The notes under the pieces are model-generated. The model was not told the origin of the DNA. It did no database searches and saw only the letters and a list, made by a program, of their open reading frames with translations. The translations under genes and the position numbers were made by a program. From Devosia sp. Leaf420 (GTDB lineage Bacteria; Pseudomonadota; Alphaproteobacteria; Rhizobiales; Devosiaceae), in assembly GCF_001425445.1 (NCBI RefSeq), contig NZ_LMQU01000010.1, positions 565,501 to 629,500 on the forward strand: a stretch of DNA of 64,000 bases. The letters are read 5' to 3'. This document shows, piece by piece, positions 36,336 to 44,636 of the stretch (within the stretch, counting starts at the first letter, position 1; every line of letters starts with the position of its first letter).

Positions 36336-37187
36336 ATGCCCGAAAAGGTCAATCTCAACGCCTATTTCGAGCGAATCGGTTTTGCCGGTTCTATCGCCCC
36401 GACCGTTCAGACCCTTGAACTGCTGCACGCCCTCCATCCGGCCGCCATTCCATTCGAAAACCTGAGCCCGCTGATGGGCGAGCAGGTTTTGCTCGATCAG
36501 CAGAGCCTAGAGCGGAAGATGCTGGGCGAAAAGCGGCGCGGTGGCTTCTGCTTCGAGCAAAATTTCCTCTTCATGCGCATGCTGGCCGATCTCGACTACG
36601 AGGTGCGACCGCTCTTGGCGCGGGTGATCTGGACCAATCCCGATGCCATCTCGGCGCCGCCAAGCCACATGGCGCTGCTGGTCGATATCAAGGGCCAAAA
36701 CTATCTCGCCGATGTCGGCTTTGGTGGCCTGACGCTAACGACGCCACTGCGGCTGCGCGCCGATACCGAACAATCAAGTCCGCACGAAACGTTCAGGCTG
36801 ACCGGCGGTGCGCCCGAATGGACGCTTGAGGTCAAGATTGGCGACGAGTGGCGCGGGGTCTATGTGTTCACGACCGAAAAGGTCGATGAGGTGGACCTCT
36901 GGGACCTCAATCGCGACCTCTCGAGCAATCCCAGTTCCCCGTTCACCCAGGAACTGCGCGTGGCGCTGGCGCCAAGCGGCCGAAGGCTCAAACTGCATAA
37001 CGAGCGCCTGACCATCCAGCCCAGCGAAGGCGAGGCGGAAAAGCGCGCCCTGACGACGCTTGCAGAAATTCGGGCAGCCTTGGCCGAGGATTTCGGGATC
37101 ACTGTACCCGAAAGCGAAAAGCTCGATGCCAAGCTTCTGGCTTTCCTGCCGGCAGAGCCCGCACAAACGCCCGAGACCGAGGGCTGA
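36336..37187 (+). CDS. Arylamine N-acetyltransferase
   Basis: Cytoplasmic NAT enzyme (283 residues) transferring acetyl from acetyl-CoA to arylamines or hydrazines through a Cys-His-Asp triad. Here that is Cys72 (RRGGFCFEQN), His111 (PPSHMALLV) and Asp126 (LADVGFGG). The family start NLNAYFERIGF and the IPFENLSPL segment are present. Length is normal. It opens a run of four same-strand genes ending in a ribokinase, which does not point to one pathway. Confidence 0.93.
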   Translation: MPEKVNLNAYFERIGFAGSIAPTVQTLELLHALHPAAIPFENLSPLMGEQVLLDQQSLERKMLGEKRRGGFCFEQNFLFMRMLADLDYEVRPLLARVIWTNPDAISAPPSHMALLVDIKGQNYLADVGFGGLTLTTPLRLRADTEQSSPHETFRLTGGAPEWTLEVKIGDEWRGVYVFTTEKVDEVDLWDLNRDLSSNPSSPFTQELRVALAPSGRRLKLHNERLTIQPSEGEAEKRALTTLAEIRAALAEDFGITVPESEKLDAKLLAFLPAEPAQTPETEG

Positions 37188-37190
37188 GCC

Positions 37191-37778
37191 ATGGCGCCGG
37201 TCGTGGTTCGCGAAGAGGCCGTGCACGAATTCGCCGATTTCCAGTCGTTTTATGATTGGCTCGCCGCCAATCACGACACCGCCGACGAAGCCTGGATCCG
37301 GATTTTCAAAAAGAGCAGCGGCCGCCAGACCATTACGCCGGTCGAGGCCATCGATGCCGTGCTCTGCTGGGGCTGGATCGATGCGATCAAGAAAAGCTGG
37401 GACGAGATCAGCTTCGTGCAGCGCTATTGTCCGCGCCGCCCGAAATCGGTCTGGAGCCAGATCAATCGCGATAATGTCGCGCGGTTGAGTGAAAATGGCC
37501 TGATGACAGACCATGGTCTTCGCCATGTCGAGGCGGCCAAAGCCGATGGCCGTTGGGAGGCCGCCTACAAAACTACGATGGATGCGCCGGCTGATCTCCT
37601 GGCTGCCATCGCGGCGGAGCCTGCGGCGCAGGCGCTCTATGAAAAACTCTCGGCGCAGAACCGCTTTGCCCTGATCTTTCGGGTCAACAGCCTCAAAACC
37701 GAGGCGGGGCGGAAAAAGAAAATCGCCGCATTCGTAGAGATGCTGGCCAAGGGCGAAACCATCTATCCGCAGGGCTGA
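37191..37778 (+). CDS. YdeI/OmpD-associated family protein
   Basis: A 195-residue protein. The N-terminal half is the conserved YdeI core (FYDWLAANHDTADEAWIRIFKKSSG, then VLCWGWIDAIKKSWDEISFVQRYCPRRPKSVWSQIN). The C-terminal half is helical and lysine-rich. Members are described as bacteriocin-protection or OmpD-associated proteins, but the biochemical role is unclear. It starts 3 nt after the N-acetyltransferase stop, so it is translationally linked. Confidence 0.82.
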   Translation: MAPVVVREEAVHEFADFQSFYDWLAANHDTADEAWIRIFKKSSGRQTITPVEAIDAVLCWGWIDAIKKSWDEISFVQRYCPRRPKSVWSQINRDNVARLSENGLMTDHGLRHVEAAKADGRWEAAYKTTMDAPADLLAAIAAEPAAQALYEKLSAQNRFALIFRVNSLKTEAGRKKKIAAFVEMLAKGETIYPQG

Positions 37779-37811
37779 GCCGGAGCTAAGTTCGCGCCCG
37801 GAGGATACCCA

Positions 37812-38351
37812 ATGCCAAACGATATCGCTTTTCTGCGCGGCATCAATGTCGGCAAACGGCAGATGAAGATGGCCGATCTCAAGACCTGCATGGAAGCGGC
37901 GGGTTTTGAGGCGGTGAAAACCATCCTCGCAAGCGGCAATGTACGCTTTGCGCGCCGCGATACGCCGGAAAAGACCAAGGTCCTCCTCGAATCGGTGATC
38001 GAGAAACAGTTTGGCTTTCCCGTGGGCGTCGTCTTGCGGAGCGAAGAAAAGATCGCCGCGATGCTGGAGCAGCATCCCTTTAAAACCCTCGACCCCGAGG
38101 CCGATGTGGCGCGGCATGTGCTGCTGTTCGATCGTCCCTTGCCCGATGGGTTGGAGCTTGAGGGCCGGCCGGGGGAAGTCGACGTCATGCGCATCGATCC
38201 CACGGAAATTTACATAGCCGCCTATCGCCAGCCCAATGGCCGTTATACGGAAAGCATGGATGAGGTGTTGAAGCCGCTCCGGGCCAAGCTCGGCAAGACG
38301 GTGCTCGACACCGCGCGCAATTGGAACACTATGGAAAAGGTCCTCAAGTGA
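37812..38351 (+). CDS. DUF1697 family protein
   Basis: A 179-residue protein. The characteristic N-terminus IAFLRGINVGKRQMKMADLK and the ILASGNVRF strand identify DUF1697, two ferredoxin-like alpha-beta repeats of unknown function. The C-terminus TVLDTARNWNTMEKVLK is also conserved. The ribosome-binding GGAGGA is well placed before the ATG. Its stop overlaps the start of the ribokinase gene. Confidence 0.85.
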   Translation: MPNDIAFLRGINVGKRQMKMADLKTCMEAAGFEAVKTILASGNVRFARRDTPEKTKVLLESVIEKQFGFPVGVVLRSEEKIAAMLEQHPFKTLDPEADVARHVLLFDRPLPDGLELEGRPGEVDVMRIDPTEIYIAAYRQPNGRYTESMDEVLKPLRAKLGKTVLDTARNWNTMEKVLK

Positions 38352-39238
38352 TCGTCGTTTTCGGCTCAACCAATCTCGATCAGGTCGGCACCGTCTCGCG
38401 GCTTCCAAAGCCGGGCGAAACCGTTGCCGGCGGCACCTTTTCCATGGCTCCAGGCGGAAAGGGCGCCAACCAGGCGCTGGCGGCGCGCCGGGCAGGCGCC
38501 GAAGTGCGGCACGTGTCGGCGGTCGGCAATGATGCCTTTGCCGATCTCGCGCTCGATCTGCTCGACAAGGGCGGCGTCGATCTCGGCCAAGTCCAGAAGG
38601 CGGAAGCCGTGACCGGGATCGCCATGATCTTTGTCGATGCCCAAGGCGAAAATGTCATCGCCGTCCTGCCCGGCGCCAATGCGACCGTGAGCGCGACCCA
38701 GGCGGAGGCGACACTCGCCGGTTTGACGGCGAAGGACACACTCCTCGTGCAGCAGGAGATCCCGCAAGACGGCACACGCAAGGCGCTCGAAATCGCGCGA
38801 GAAAAGGGCGCGCGGTCTGTGATCAACACCGCCCCTTTCCTCAGCGATACGCCTGACCTCGCAGCTTTAGCCGATATCGTCGTCGCCAACGAAACCGAGT
38901 TTGCGCTGCTCTCGGGCCGGCCGATCGAAGAGCTTGAGGCGGCGATGGACGATTGGGTGAAAAAGACCGGTCGCACCGTCGTCGTCACGCTCGGCCCGGA
39001 TGGCGCGCGGGCGGCCTCGCCAGAGGGCAAATTTGCCGTGCCAGCCCATAAGGTGACCCCAGTCGACACAGTTGGGGCCGGCGACACGTTCTGCGGCTAT
39101 CTCGCCGCAAGCCTCGATGCCGGGTTGGGTCTTGAACAGGCGATGCGGCGGGCTGCGGTGGCGGGCAGCCTCGCGTGCCTCAATCCGGGCGCGCAGCCAG
39201 CAATCCCACTGGCGAAAGAAGTCGACGCGCTGGTTTGA
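38348..39238 (+). CDS. rbsK: Ribokinase (PfkB-family sugar kinase)
   Basis: PfkB carbohydrate kinase (296 residues). The N-terminal PGGKGANQALAARRAG (about 34-49) and the C-terminal DTVGAGDTFCGYLAASLD (about 241-258, with catalytic Asp in GAGD) are both PfkB signatures. The closest match by feel is ribokinase, phosphorylating ribose or deoxyribose at C5. It starts with GTG at 38348, sharing the TGA of the DUF1697 stop. No ribose transporter or RbsD is nearby, so the substrate is uncertain. Confidence 0.82.
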   Translation: MIVVFGSTNLDQVGTVSRLPKPGETVAGGTFSMAPGGKGANQALAARRAGAEVRHVSAVGNDAFADLALDLLDKGGVDLGQVQKAEAVTGIAMIFVDAQGENVIAVLPGANATVSATQAEATLAGLTAKDTLLVQQEIPQDGTRKALEIAREKGARSVINTAPFLSDTPDLAALADIVVANETEFALLSGRPIEELEAAMDDWVKKTGRTVVVTLGPDGARAASPEGKFAVPAHKVTPVDTVGAGDTFCGYLAASLDAGLGLEQAMRRAAVAGSLACLNPGAQPAIPLAKEVDALV

Positions 39239-39251
39239 GGCGAGACGGGGT

Positions 39252-39365
39252 CACCCCCTCCCTGCCTCCCCCAAGGGGGAGGTGAAGGGACGGTAGCCAA
39301 GAACTGATCGTGCCCCCAACTCGATGCGACACCTCCCCCTTGATGGGGGAGGCTGGGAGGGGGTG
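39252..39365. repeat. Inverted pair of a GC-rich intergenic repeat
   Basis: Two copies of a palindromic unit rich in CTCCCCC/GGGGGAGG lie in opposite orientation at 39252-39284 and 39330-39365, 45 bp apart. The second copy is 34/36 identical to the unit at 61691-61726. They fill the gap between the ribokinase and truB genes, which are convergent, and could act as a bidirectional terminator. Confidence 0.75.
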
Positions 39366-39384
39366 AAGCCCCACGCACCAATCC

Positions 39385-40293
39385 CTAATTAAAAACCCGC
39401 CGCGGCTTGAACTGGCCGAATTCAACCGACCCCGTGGCCAAAACCTTGCCCTTGAAACTAACCCAGCATTCGTCGAGCTGAGCCGGCGCCGCGGCACCGG
39501 TGAGCAAAATGGCATTGCCATTGCCGACGGCACCGGCTTGGCCGGCATCGAGCCGGATTTCAGGCAGGTCGGCCAGCCCGGCAGAAACGGGCGCAAGCAG
39601 AGCATCTCGGGCGTCGCCAGCTTCAAGGGCCTCTAACTCTTCGATAGTGACTGCGTCTTCGTCGGAAAAAGGGCCAACGGCGGCGCGGTGGAGGCTGCCG
39701 ACATGGCCACGCGTGCCGAGCGCTTCGGCGAGATCGCGGGCAATGGCGCGGACATAGGTGCCCTTGCCGCAGGTGACTTCGAGCAGGGATTCTTCCGGGC
39801 CATGCGAAATCAGTTCGAGCGCATCGATCTCGATGGGGCGCGGCGCTAGTTCGACGGTTTCGCCAGCGCGGGCGAGGTCATAGGCGCGCTCGCCATCGAT
39901 CTTGAGCGCCGAATAGATCGGGGGGCGCTGCATGATCGTGCCGATAAAATTGGGCAGCAGCGCTTCGAGCGCGGCGCGTTCTGGGCGGACATCCGATGTC
40001 GCGACCACCTCTCCTTCGCGGTCGTCGGTCGTGGTGGCGCTGCCCCAGAGGATCGAAAACCGATACACTTTTGTGCCGTCCTGCACCTGCGGCACGGCCT
40101 TGGTCGCCTCGCCGAGCGCGATCGGCAGGATGCCGGTCGCGAGCGGATCGAGCGTGCCGGCATGGCCCGCCTTCATCGCCGAAAACAGCCAGCGCACCTT
40201 GCCCACGGCCTGCGTGGAGGTAAAATCATATGGCTTGTTGAGCACCACCCAGCCGGAGATGGGGCGCTTTTTCGATTTCTTCTGTTCGGTCAC
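39385..40293 (-). CDS. truB: tRNA pseudouridine synthase B
   Basis: Makes pseudouridine 55 in the T-loop of most tRNAs (302 residues). The catalytic Asp lies in GHAGTLDPLATGILPIALGEATK (about residues 39-60), with YRFSILWGSATTTDDREG and GTYVRAIARDLAEALG further on. A C-terminal PUA-like domain ends the protein. Two nucleotides separate it from the upstream rbfA stop, so they are co-transcribed. Confidence 0.95.
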   Translation of the reverse strand: MTEQKKSKKRPISGWVVLNKPYDFTSTQAVGKVRWLFSAMKAGHAGTLDPLATGILPIALGEATKAVPQVQDGTKVYRFSILWGSATTTDDREGEVVATSDVRPERAALEALLPNFIGTIMQRPPIYSALKIDGERAYDLARAGETVELAPRPIEIDALELISHGPEESLLEVTCGKGTYVRAIARDLAEALGTRGHVGSLHRAAVGPFSDEDAVTIEELEALEAGDARDALLAPVSAGLADLPEIRLDAGQAGAVGNGNAILLTGAAAPAQLDECWVSFKGKVLATGSVEFGQFKPRRVFN

Positions 40294-40295
40294 GG

Positions 40296-40703
40296 TCAGT
40301 CTTGCCCGTCTTCTTCATCATCGAGATCGCGGCGGACGCGATCGGAGCGGAGAAGTGCATCGATGCGGCCGGCTTCTTCGAATGTCTCGTCGACATAGAA
40401 GCGAACATCGGGGGCATATTTCATATTGATGCGCGGCGCGATGCGGCCACGGATGAATTTCTGGTGCCGATTGAGCGCCGCGACGATCTCTTCGGCGTGG
40501 ACGCCGCCGAGTGGCATGACATAGGCATTGGCGATCTTGAGATCGGGCGTCATGCGCACTTCGGGCACGGTCACGACCGAGCCGACCAGCGCCTCGTCCT
40601 CGATTTCACCGCGCGCAAAAATATCCGCCAGCGCATGACGGACCAGTTCGCCCACACGCAGCATGCGCTGGCTCGGGCCGAGGGGCTTACTATCTTTTTT
40701 CAT
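40296..40703 (-). CDS. rbfA: Ribosome-binding factor A
   Basis: 30S assembly factor (135 residues) acting on the 16S 5' region. Family landmarks are [39 protein letters not shown] and a C-terminal [23 protein letters not shown]. The ATG at 40703 is preferred over a TTG two codons upstream. In most bacteria it directly follows infB; here it is 18 kb away and inverted, heading rbfA-truB. Confidence 0.95.
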   Translation of the reverse strand: MKKDSKPLGPSQRMLRVGELVRHALADIFARGEIEDEALVGSVVTVPEVRMTPDLKIANAYVMPLGGVHAEEIVAALNRHQKFIRGRIAPRINMKYAPDVRFYVDETFEEAGRIDALLRSDRVRRDLDDEEDGQD

Positions 40704-40736
40704 GGGCAAGCGGCTTAGGCCCTTGAGCGCTTTCCG

Positions 40737-41399
40737 TCAATCCGCCTTGCTGAGCGCCACCTGCGCCTTGAGCTCATTGGCGCGGGATTGAACGACATCG
40801 GTTGCCACAGGCCAGGTCTTGGGATCGCCCGGGTTGAACGCCTTGCCGCGCCATTCCTGATAGATGATGGCAACGCCCGTTTCGGTGCGATTGAAGCTCG
40901 CGACCATCACCTCGCCAAGGCCGGCAAAGGTGCGATAGCGATCGAGATAACCGCCGCAGACGAAGCCAAGCGGAGCGAGATCATTGTCGTCCTTGTCCGG
41001 CCCGAGCTGGAAGAAGCCCGTCAGTTCCGGCTTGCAGCTATTGGCGTGCAGCACCATCAGCGCTGCGCGATAATCGGCGAGGGTGCGTTCGTTTTCGTCG
41101 CGGCTGAGGCGCGCGCCGTAAAGCGTCGTCCAGAGCGCTTCGCTTTCGCCCTTGGGATAGATTTCAAGCAGCGCCTGTCCATCGTCAGCAACGAAAGTTG
41201 TTTCCACTCGGCCAATGGCATTGTCGGGCGTTTCGAGCCAATCGGGCAGGGGCAGATCGAGTTTGTGTCCCATGGCGTCCAGCACGAGCCTGCCGCCATC
41301 CTCGACCAGAGGCGCCGGCGTCCGCACTTGGGCGATGGCGGGCGTCATCGCTCCAGCGAGCGCAAAAAGGGCAAGGCTCAAAATTCTGATCTGCGTCAC
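40737..41399 (-). CDS. Exported protein of unknown function
   Basis: A 220-residue protein with a Sec signal peptide (ILSLALFALAGAMTPAIAQ, cleavage near 24), probably periplasmic. The mature part contains DLPLPDWLETPDNAIGRVETTFV and a conserved-looking FGFVCGGYLDRY-type segment (here LGFVCGGYLDRYRTF), with two cysteines that could form a disulfide. I do not recognise the family. GTG at 41399 was chosen because AAGGAG precedes it and it begins the signal peptide; the frame is open to 41552. It lies upstream of rbfA on the same strand. Confidence 0.75.
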   Translation of the reverse strand: MTQIRILSLALFALAGAMTPAIAQVRTPAPLVEDGGRLVLDAMGHKLDLPLPDWLETPDNAIGRVETTFVADDGQALLEIYPKGESEALWTTLYGARLSRDENERTLADYRAALMVLHANSCKPELTGFFQLGPDKDDNDLAPLGFVCGGYLDRYRTFAGLGEVMVASFNRTETGVAIIYQEWRGKAFNPGDPKTWPVATDVVQSRANELKAQVALSKAD

Positions 41400-41570
41400 G
41401 GGGCACTCCTTCGCCCAAAGACAGGGAGCCATGGCGGCCAAGCCCCCAAGGCCGTCAGGTGCAGTGACGATTAGAAAGGTTGTTTTCGCGACGCAAGTTG
41501 AACGAGGGGTGGTGTTGCGGATGGTGCTGTCGCTGGGGCGAAGCTGCAACACTTAAGTCGACCGGAGCGG

Positions 41571-42587
41571 TCAGCCTCTTGCCCTCGCCACTGGCCGATC
41601 CGGCAAAAGGCGATGCGGCGGCTGGTGGCCGTCCATAAAAGTGCGAATATTGACGATGACGGTTTCGCCCATTTCGACCCGCGCTTCGAGCGTGGCGGAA
41701 GCCATATGGCCAGTCAGCACGACGCGATTGGCTTCGGCAAGCGCAAGAAGGCGCGGATTGATGCCATTGCGATTGTCAAAAACGTCGAGCGCTGCGCCAG
41801 CCAGGTGCCCCGCTTCGATACCGGCGACGAGTGCCGTTTCATCGACAAGTTCGGGGCGGCTGACATTGAGCAGATAAGCGCCCGGCTTGAGCCGCCGCAG
41901 GCGTTCAGCCGACATGATATTGGCCGTATCGCGCGTCAGCGGCGTATGGAGCGAGACGATATCGACGGCCTCGAGCATGGCGTCGAGTTCGGGCCAATAG
42001 GTCGCGCCCAACGGCTCCTCGACGCCGGACGGTCGCCGATTGCGCGAGAAATAGTGGATACTGAGCCCAAAAGCGCGGGCGCGTTGTGCGACAGCGGTGC
42101 CGATGCGGCCCATGCCGACGATCCCGAGCGATTTGCCGCGGAGCCGATTACCCAACATCGAGGTGGGCGACCAGCCGGCCCAGCGGCGATCATGAAGGAG
42201 GAGATTGGCGCCTTCGACGAGGCGCCGCGGCAAAGCCAGCATCAGCGCCATGGCCATATCGGCCGTGTCTTCAGTCAGAACGCTCGGCGTATTGGTAACG
42301 GTCAGCCCGGAAGCCCAGGCCGCTTCAAGGTCGATATTGTCGACCCCATTGCCGAACTGGGCAATCAGCCGCACGCTTTGGGGCAGGCGAGAAATCAGAT
42401 CAGCATCGACACGATCGGTGATGGTGGACACGAGGACATCCTTGCCCTCGAGCCCGATCAAGATATCGTCAGAAGTCAGGGTCTGATCGGTCTCGTTCAC
42501 ATCGGTTTCGAAGAGCGTTGCCATGCGCGCTTCGATAACCTGCGGCAGGCGACGCGTGAGGAGGATCTTCGGTTTGCTCGATGTCAT
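41571..42587 (-). CDS. D-2-hydroxyacid dehydrogenase, active-site Glu not seen
   Basis: NAD(P)-dependent dehydrogenase of the D-isomer-specific 2-hydroxyacid family, close to glyoxylate/hydroxypyruvate or D-glycerate dehydrogenases (338 residues). The Rossmann loop is GIVGMGRIGTAVAQRA (about 156-171). Arg244 (NVSRPELVDE) and His294 (LTGHMASATLE) of the catalytic set are intact, but the Glu expected in the DVFExEP segment is replaced (DVFDNRNGIN, 268-277). The enzyme could be altered in activity or use another residue. The ATG at 42587 has AAGGG upstream. A 23-bp palindrome lies in its promoter region. Confidence 0.85.
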   Translation of the reverse strand: MTSSKPKILLTRRLPQVIEARMATLFETDVNETDQTLTSDDILIGLEGKDVLVSTITDRVDADLISRLPQSVRLIAQFGNGVDNIDLEAAWASGLTVTNTPSVLTEDTADMAMALMLALPRRLVEGANLLLHDRRWAGWSPTSMLGNRLRGKSLGIVGMGRIGTAVAQRARAFGLSIHYFSRNRRPSGVEEPLGATYWPELDAMLEAVDIVSLHTPLTRDTANIMSAERLRRLKPGAYLLNVSRPELVDETALVAGIEAGHLAGAALDVFDNRNGINPRLLALAEANRVVLTGHMASATLEARVEMGETVIVNIRTFMDGHQPPHRLLPDRPVARARG

Positions 42588-42627
42588 GCGCACCCTTGCG
42601 AGCCGGTCCCCATCAAGGCCGTAGCCT

Positions 42628-42650
42628 ATCCTTTATGGACCATTAAGGAT
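42628..42650. promoter_or_regulatory. 23-bp palindromic operator candidate
   Basis: ATCCTTTATGG, central A, CCATTAAGGAT: both arms are complementary except at one position. It lies in the 105-bp divergent gap between the 2-hydroxyacid dehydrogenase and the SH3 protein genes, 41 bp upstream of the dehydrogenase ATG. The central TGGACCA resembles GntR/FadR (FCD)-type sites, but the cognate regulator is not identified. Confidence 0.5.
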
Positions 42651-42692
42651 CATGGCGTACTGATAGGGCAATTCCAATCCGTCTGCAAAGTC

Positions 42693-43265
42693 ATGTTCAT
42701 TTCGCACGCCAGATCGGGCCGTGCCCGTACCCATTTTCTTCGCTTTTTCGCCGTTTTGCCGCTGATCCTGGCGAGCGTTTTCGTCCACGCGCCTGTGGCC
42801 TATGGCCAGGCCGAATCGGTTTCGGGGCTCAAACTCCCGCGCTTCGTCACGACACGATCCAACCCCATCAATGTGCGCGTCGGCCCCGGCACCAAATACG
42901 ACATCGCCTGGAATTATACCGTTTCCGGCGTGCCCGTCGAAATCATCCAGGAATTCGATACCTGGCGTAAAATCCGTGACATGGACGGCACCGAAGGCTG
43001 GGTGCACCAGAGCCTGCTCGTCGGTTCGCGCGCCGGTTACGCGACCCCGCTCGTCGCCAATGGCGAAGTGGACATGTATGCGTCGCGCTCGACCGATGCG
43101 GGCCTCCGCGCCCGGCTTTCACCAGGCGTGCGCGTCAATATTTCCGAATGCGATGGCGAGTGGTGCACCGTGACTGCCGGCCAGCCGGGCGAGCGCGCCA
43201 ATTTCTCAGGCTATGTGCGCCAAGAAGAAATCTGGGGCGTCTATCCCGACGAGGTCTTTGATTAG
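42693..43265 (+). CDS. Secreted SH3-domain protein
   Basis: A 190-residue periplasmic protein. A signal peptide (HFLRFFAVLPLILASVFVHAPVAYG) is followed by two bacterial SH3-type domains: about 48-110 (FVTTRSNPINVRVGPGTKYDIAW, then WRKIRDMDGTEGWVHQSLL) and about 118-180 (SDAGLRARLSPGVRVNISECDGEWC-like). Such proteins bind peptidoglycan or other envelope polymers. The ATG at 42693 was chosen because it begins the signal peptide; the frame is open far upstream. Its stop interlocks with that of the convergent FhuF-like gene. Confidence 0.83.
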   Translation: MFISHARSGRARTHFLRFFAVLPLILASVFVHAPVAYGQAESVSGLKLPRFVTTRSNPINVRVGPGTKYDIAWNYTVSGVPVEIIQEFDTWRKIRDMDGTEGWVHQSLLVGSRAGYATPLVANGEVDMYASRSTDAGLRARLSPGVRVNISECDGEWCTVTAGQPGERANFSGYVRQEEIWGVYPDEVFD

Positions 43266-44107
43266 GCTCCCAATTCCGCCAGCGCGTCGCTGCGCTGGCG
43301 GGCGAGGCGCACGTCATCGTCCTGCTTCGGGCAGGTGGCACAATAGGTGCCGGGCATCGCGAGATAATCGAGGCAACAGCCTTTTCGCGCGATGATCAGC
43401 GCCTGGCGGCCATCGGCGAGATCAAGCGTTTCGAGATCGCCCTGGCCCGTAATGCCAAGGGCGGCTAGCCAGAGATCGCAAAGCCGGCGCTGCTCGGAAA
43501 TCGAAATTCCGGGCACATAGTCCCGCAGCCGCACCATCAATCCGAGCATACGATCGGCGAGCAGCCGCAGAGCCGGCACGCGCTTGAGCTTGGTCACTTG
43601 GTTGATTTCGGCCAGGATCCCATCGGCCATGGCGCGCAGATCCTTGCCCGCCGCGTCGATCATGGCGTTCGTCGTGTCCTTGCACTGCGGCCCGGGCAGG
43701 AGGCGAAATCCGTTGATGTCGATACCCCGGCGCTCCTGGCTCATGGCCGCAAGCCGGGGCAGGGCGCCGTGGACATGAACGGCGATGACGGCGAGGAAAG
43801 CCGGTTGCCAGATCAAGTTCGTCCAGAGGCGCACGGCATAAAAGGGCTGGCCGGCCTTTGGGTAGGTCGCTTCCAACTCCGCATAAAGCGCGCGCAGCAG
43901 GTTTTCGTTGTCGCCGCCCGGCACATGCCAACCCGGCAGCGGGCCGCCGGGCGTACCCTTCATGAAGCCGGTGACGCGCGCCGCCGTTTCGAGAAGGCGC
44001 GTCAGCGCGACATCGTCGCTATCGAGGGCAAAGAGAAAATTGCGCGCGGCCAAAAGCTGCTCCTGACTATCAGCTTTTCTATAGTCCACCCACGCCACGG
44101 CACGCAA
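43262..44107 (-). CDS. FhuF-type siderophore-iron reductase
   Basis: A 281-residue protein of the ferric-siderophore reductase family. The C-terminal [2Fe-2S] binding motif is seen in RKGCCLDYLAMPGTYCATCPKQ (Cys-Cys-x10-Cys-x2-Cys). It is expected to reduce Fe(III)-siderophores in the cytoplasm to release iron. No transporter is next door. The start is uncertain: a TTG at 44107 is the longest choice, with GTGs at 44098 and 44089. Irr regulation is possible, but no ICE box was noticed upstream. Confidence 0.8.
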   Translation of the reverse strand: MRAVAWVDYRKADSQEQLLAARNFLFALDSDDVALTRLLETAARVTGFMKGTPGGPLPGWHVPGGDNENLLRALYAELEATYPKAGQPFYAVRLWTNLIWQPAFLAVIAVHVHGALPRLAAMSQERRGIDINGFRLLPGPQCKDTTNAMIDAAGKDLRAMADGILAEINQVTKLKRVPALRLLADRMLGLMVRLRDYVPGISISEQRRLCDLWLAALGITGQGDLETLDLADGRQALIIARKGCCLDYLAMPGTYCATCPKQDDDVRLARQRSDALAELGA

Positions 44108-44207
44108 TTGCCCTATCAGGATCAGGGCGAGACCTGAGCCTGACCTTTACTGTGCGAACAGGTGCACGGCGCAGCATGGACCGACCATGGACAGCATGGA
44201 GAGGATC

Positions 44208-44636
44208 ATGGCGCGCCTCGCCCAAAACCTGCGGCGCGATACAAGCGGCGGCGCCGCGGTCGAATTCGCACTTCTGGCGCCGCTCTATCTGCTGATGCTC
44301 GCCGGCATGCTGGCCTATGGGCTCTATTTCGGCGCCTCCCATTCCCTGCAGCAATTGGCGGCCGATGCCGCCCGCATCTCGATTGCCGGCCTCGATACCG
44401 CCGAGCGCGACAAACTCGTGCGCGATTATCTCGAGAAAAATGGCGGCGCCTATATGCTGATCGACGCTGCGCACCTCTCCTATGCCATCGGCACCGACCC
44501 GCGCGACGGGACCCAATATCGCGTCACCATCAGCTACGACGCCGTCGAACTCCCGATCTGGAACCTCTATCCGCCCCTCCCGCTCCCCAGCCGGTTTCTG
44601 GTTCAGGGCGCAACGATCCGGCAGGGCGGGCTGTGA
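44208..44636 (+). CDS. TadE-like pilus assembly protein
   Basis: Pseudopilin-like TadE-family protein (142 residues). The conserved N-terminal hydrophobic helix is RRDTSGGAAVEFALLAPLYLLMLAGMLAYGL (about residues 8-38) with a Glu in AAVEFALLAP, the TadE hallmark. The rest is a short periplasmic domain. The ATG at 44208 has AGAGGA upstream; ATGs at 44187 and 44196 are alternatives. It overlaps the TadG-like gene by 4 nt. No Flp pilin or Tad secretion genes are nearby. Confidence 0.8.
   Translation: MARLAQNLRRDTSGGAAVEFALLAPLYLLMLAGMLAYGLYFGASHSLQQLAADAARISIAGLDTAERDKLVRDYLEKNGGAYMLIDAAHLSYAIGTDPRDGTQYRVTISYDAVELPIWNLYPPLPLPSRFLVQGATIRQGGL

Noticed and set aside
41613..42692. N-terminal extension of the SH3 protein frame
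   Set aside because: The frame is open through the antisense of the 2-hydroxyacid dehydrogenase, but the signal peptide begins at 42693 and the extension is shadow coding.
44162..44632. TadG-like frame extended upstream to 44162
   Set aside because: The open frame overlaps TadE antiparallel reading of codons and the conserved anchor starts at the GTG at 44633.
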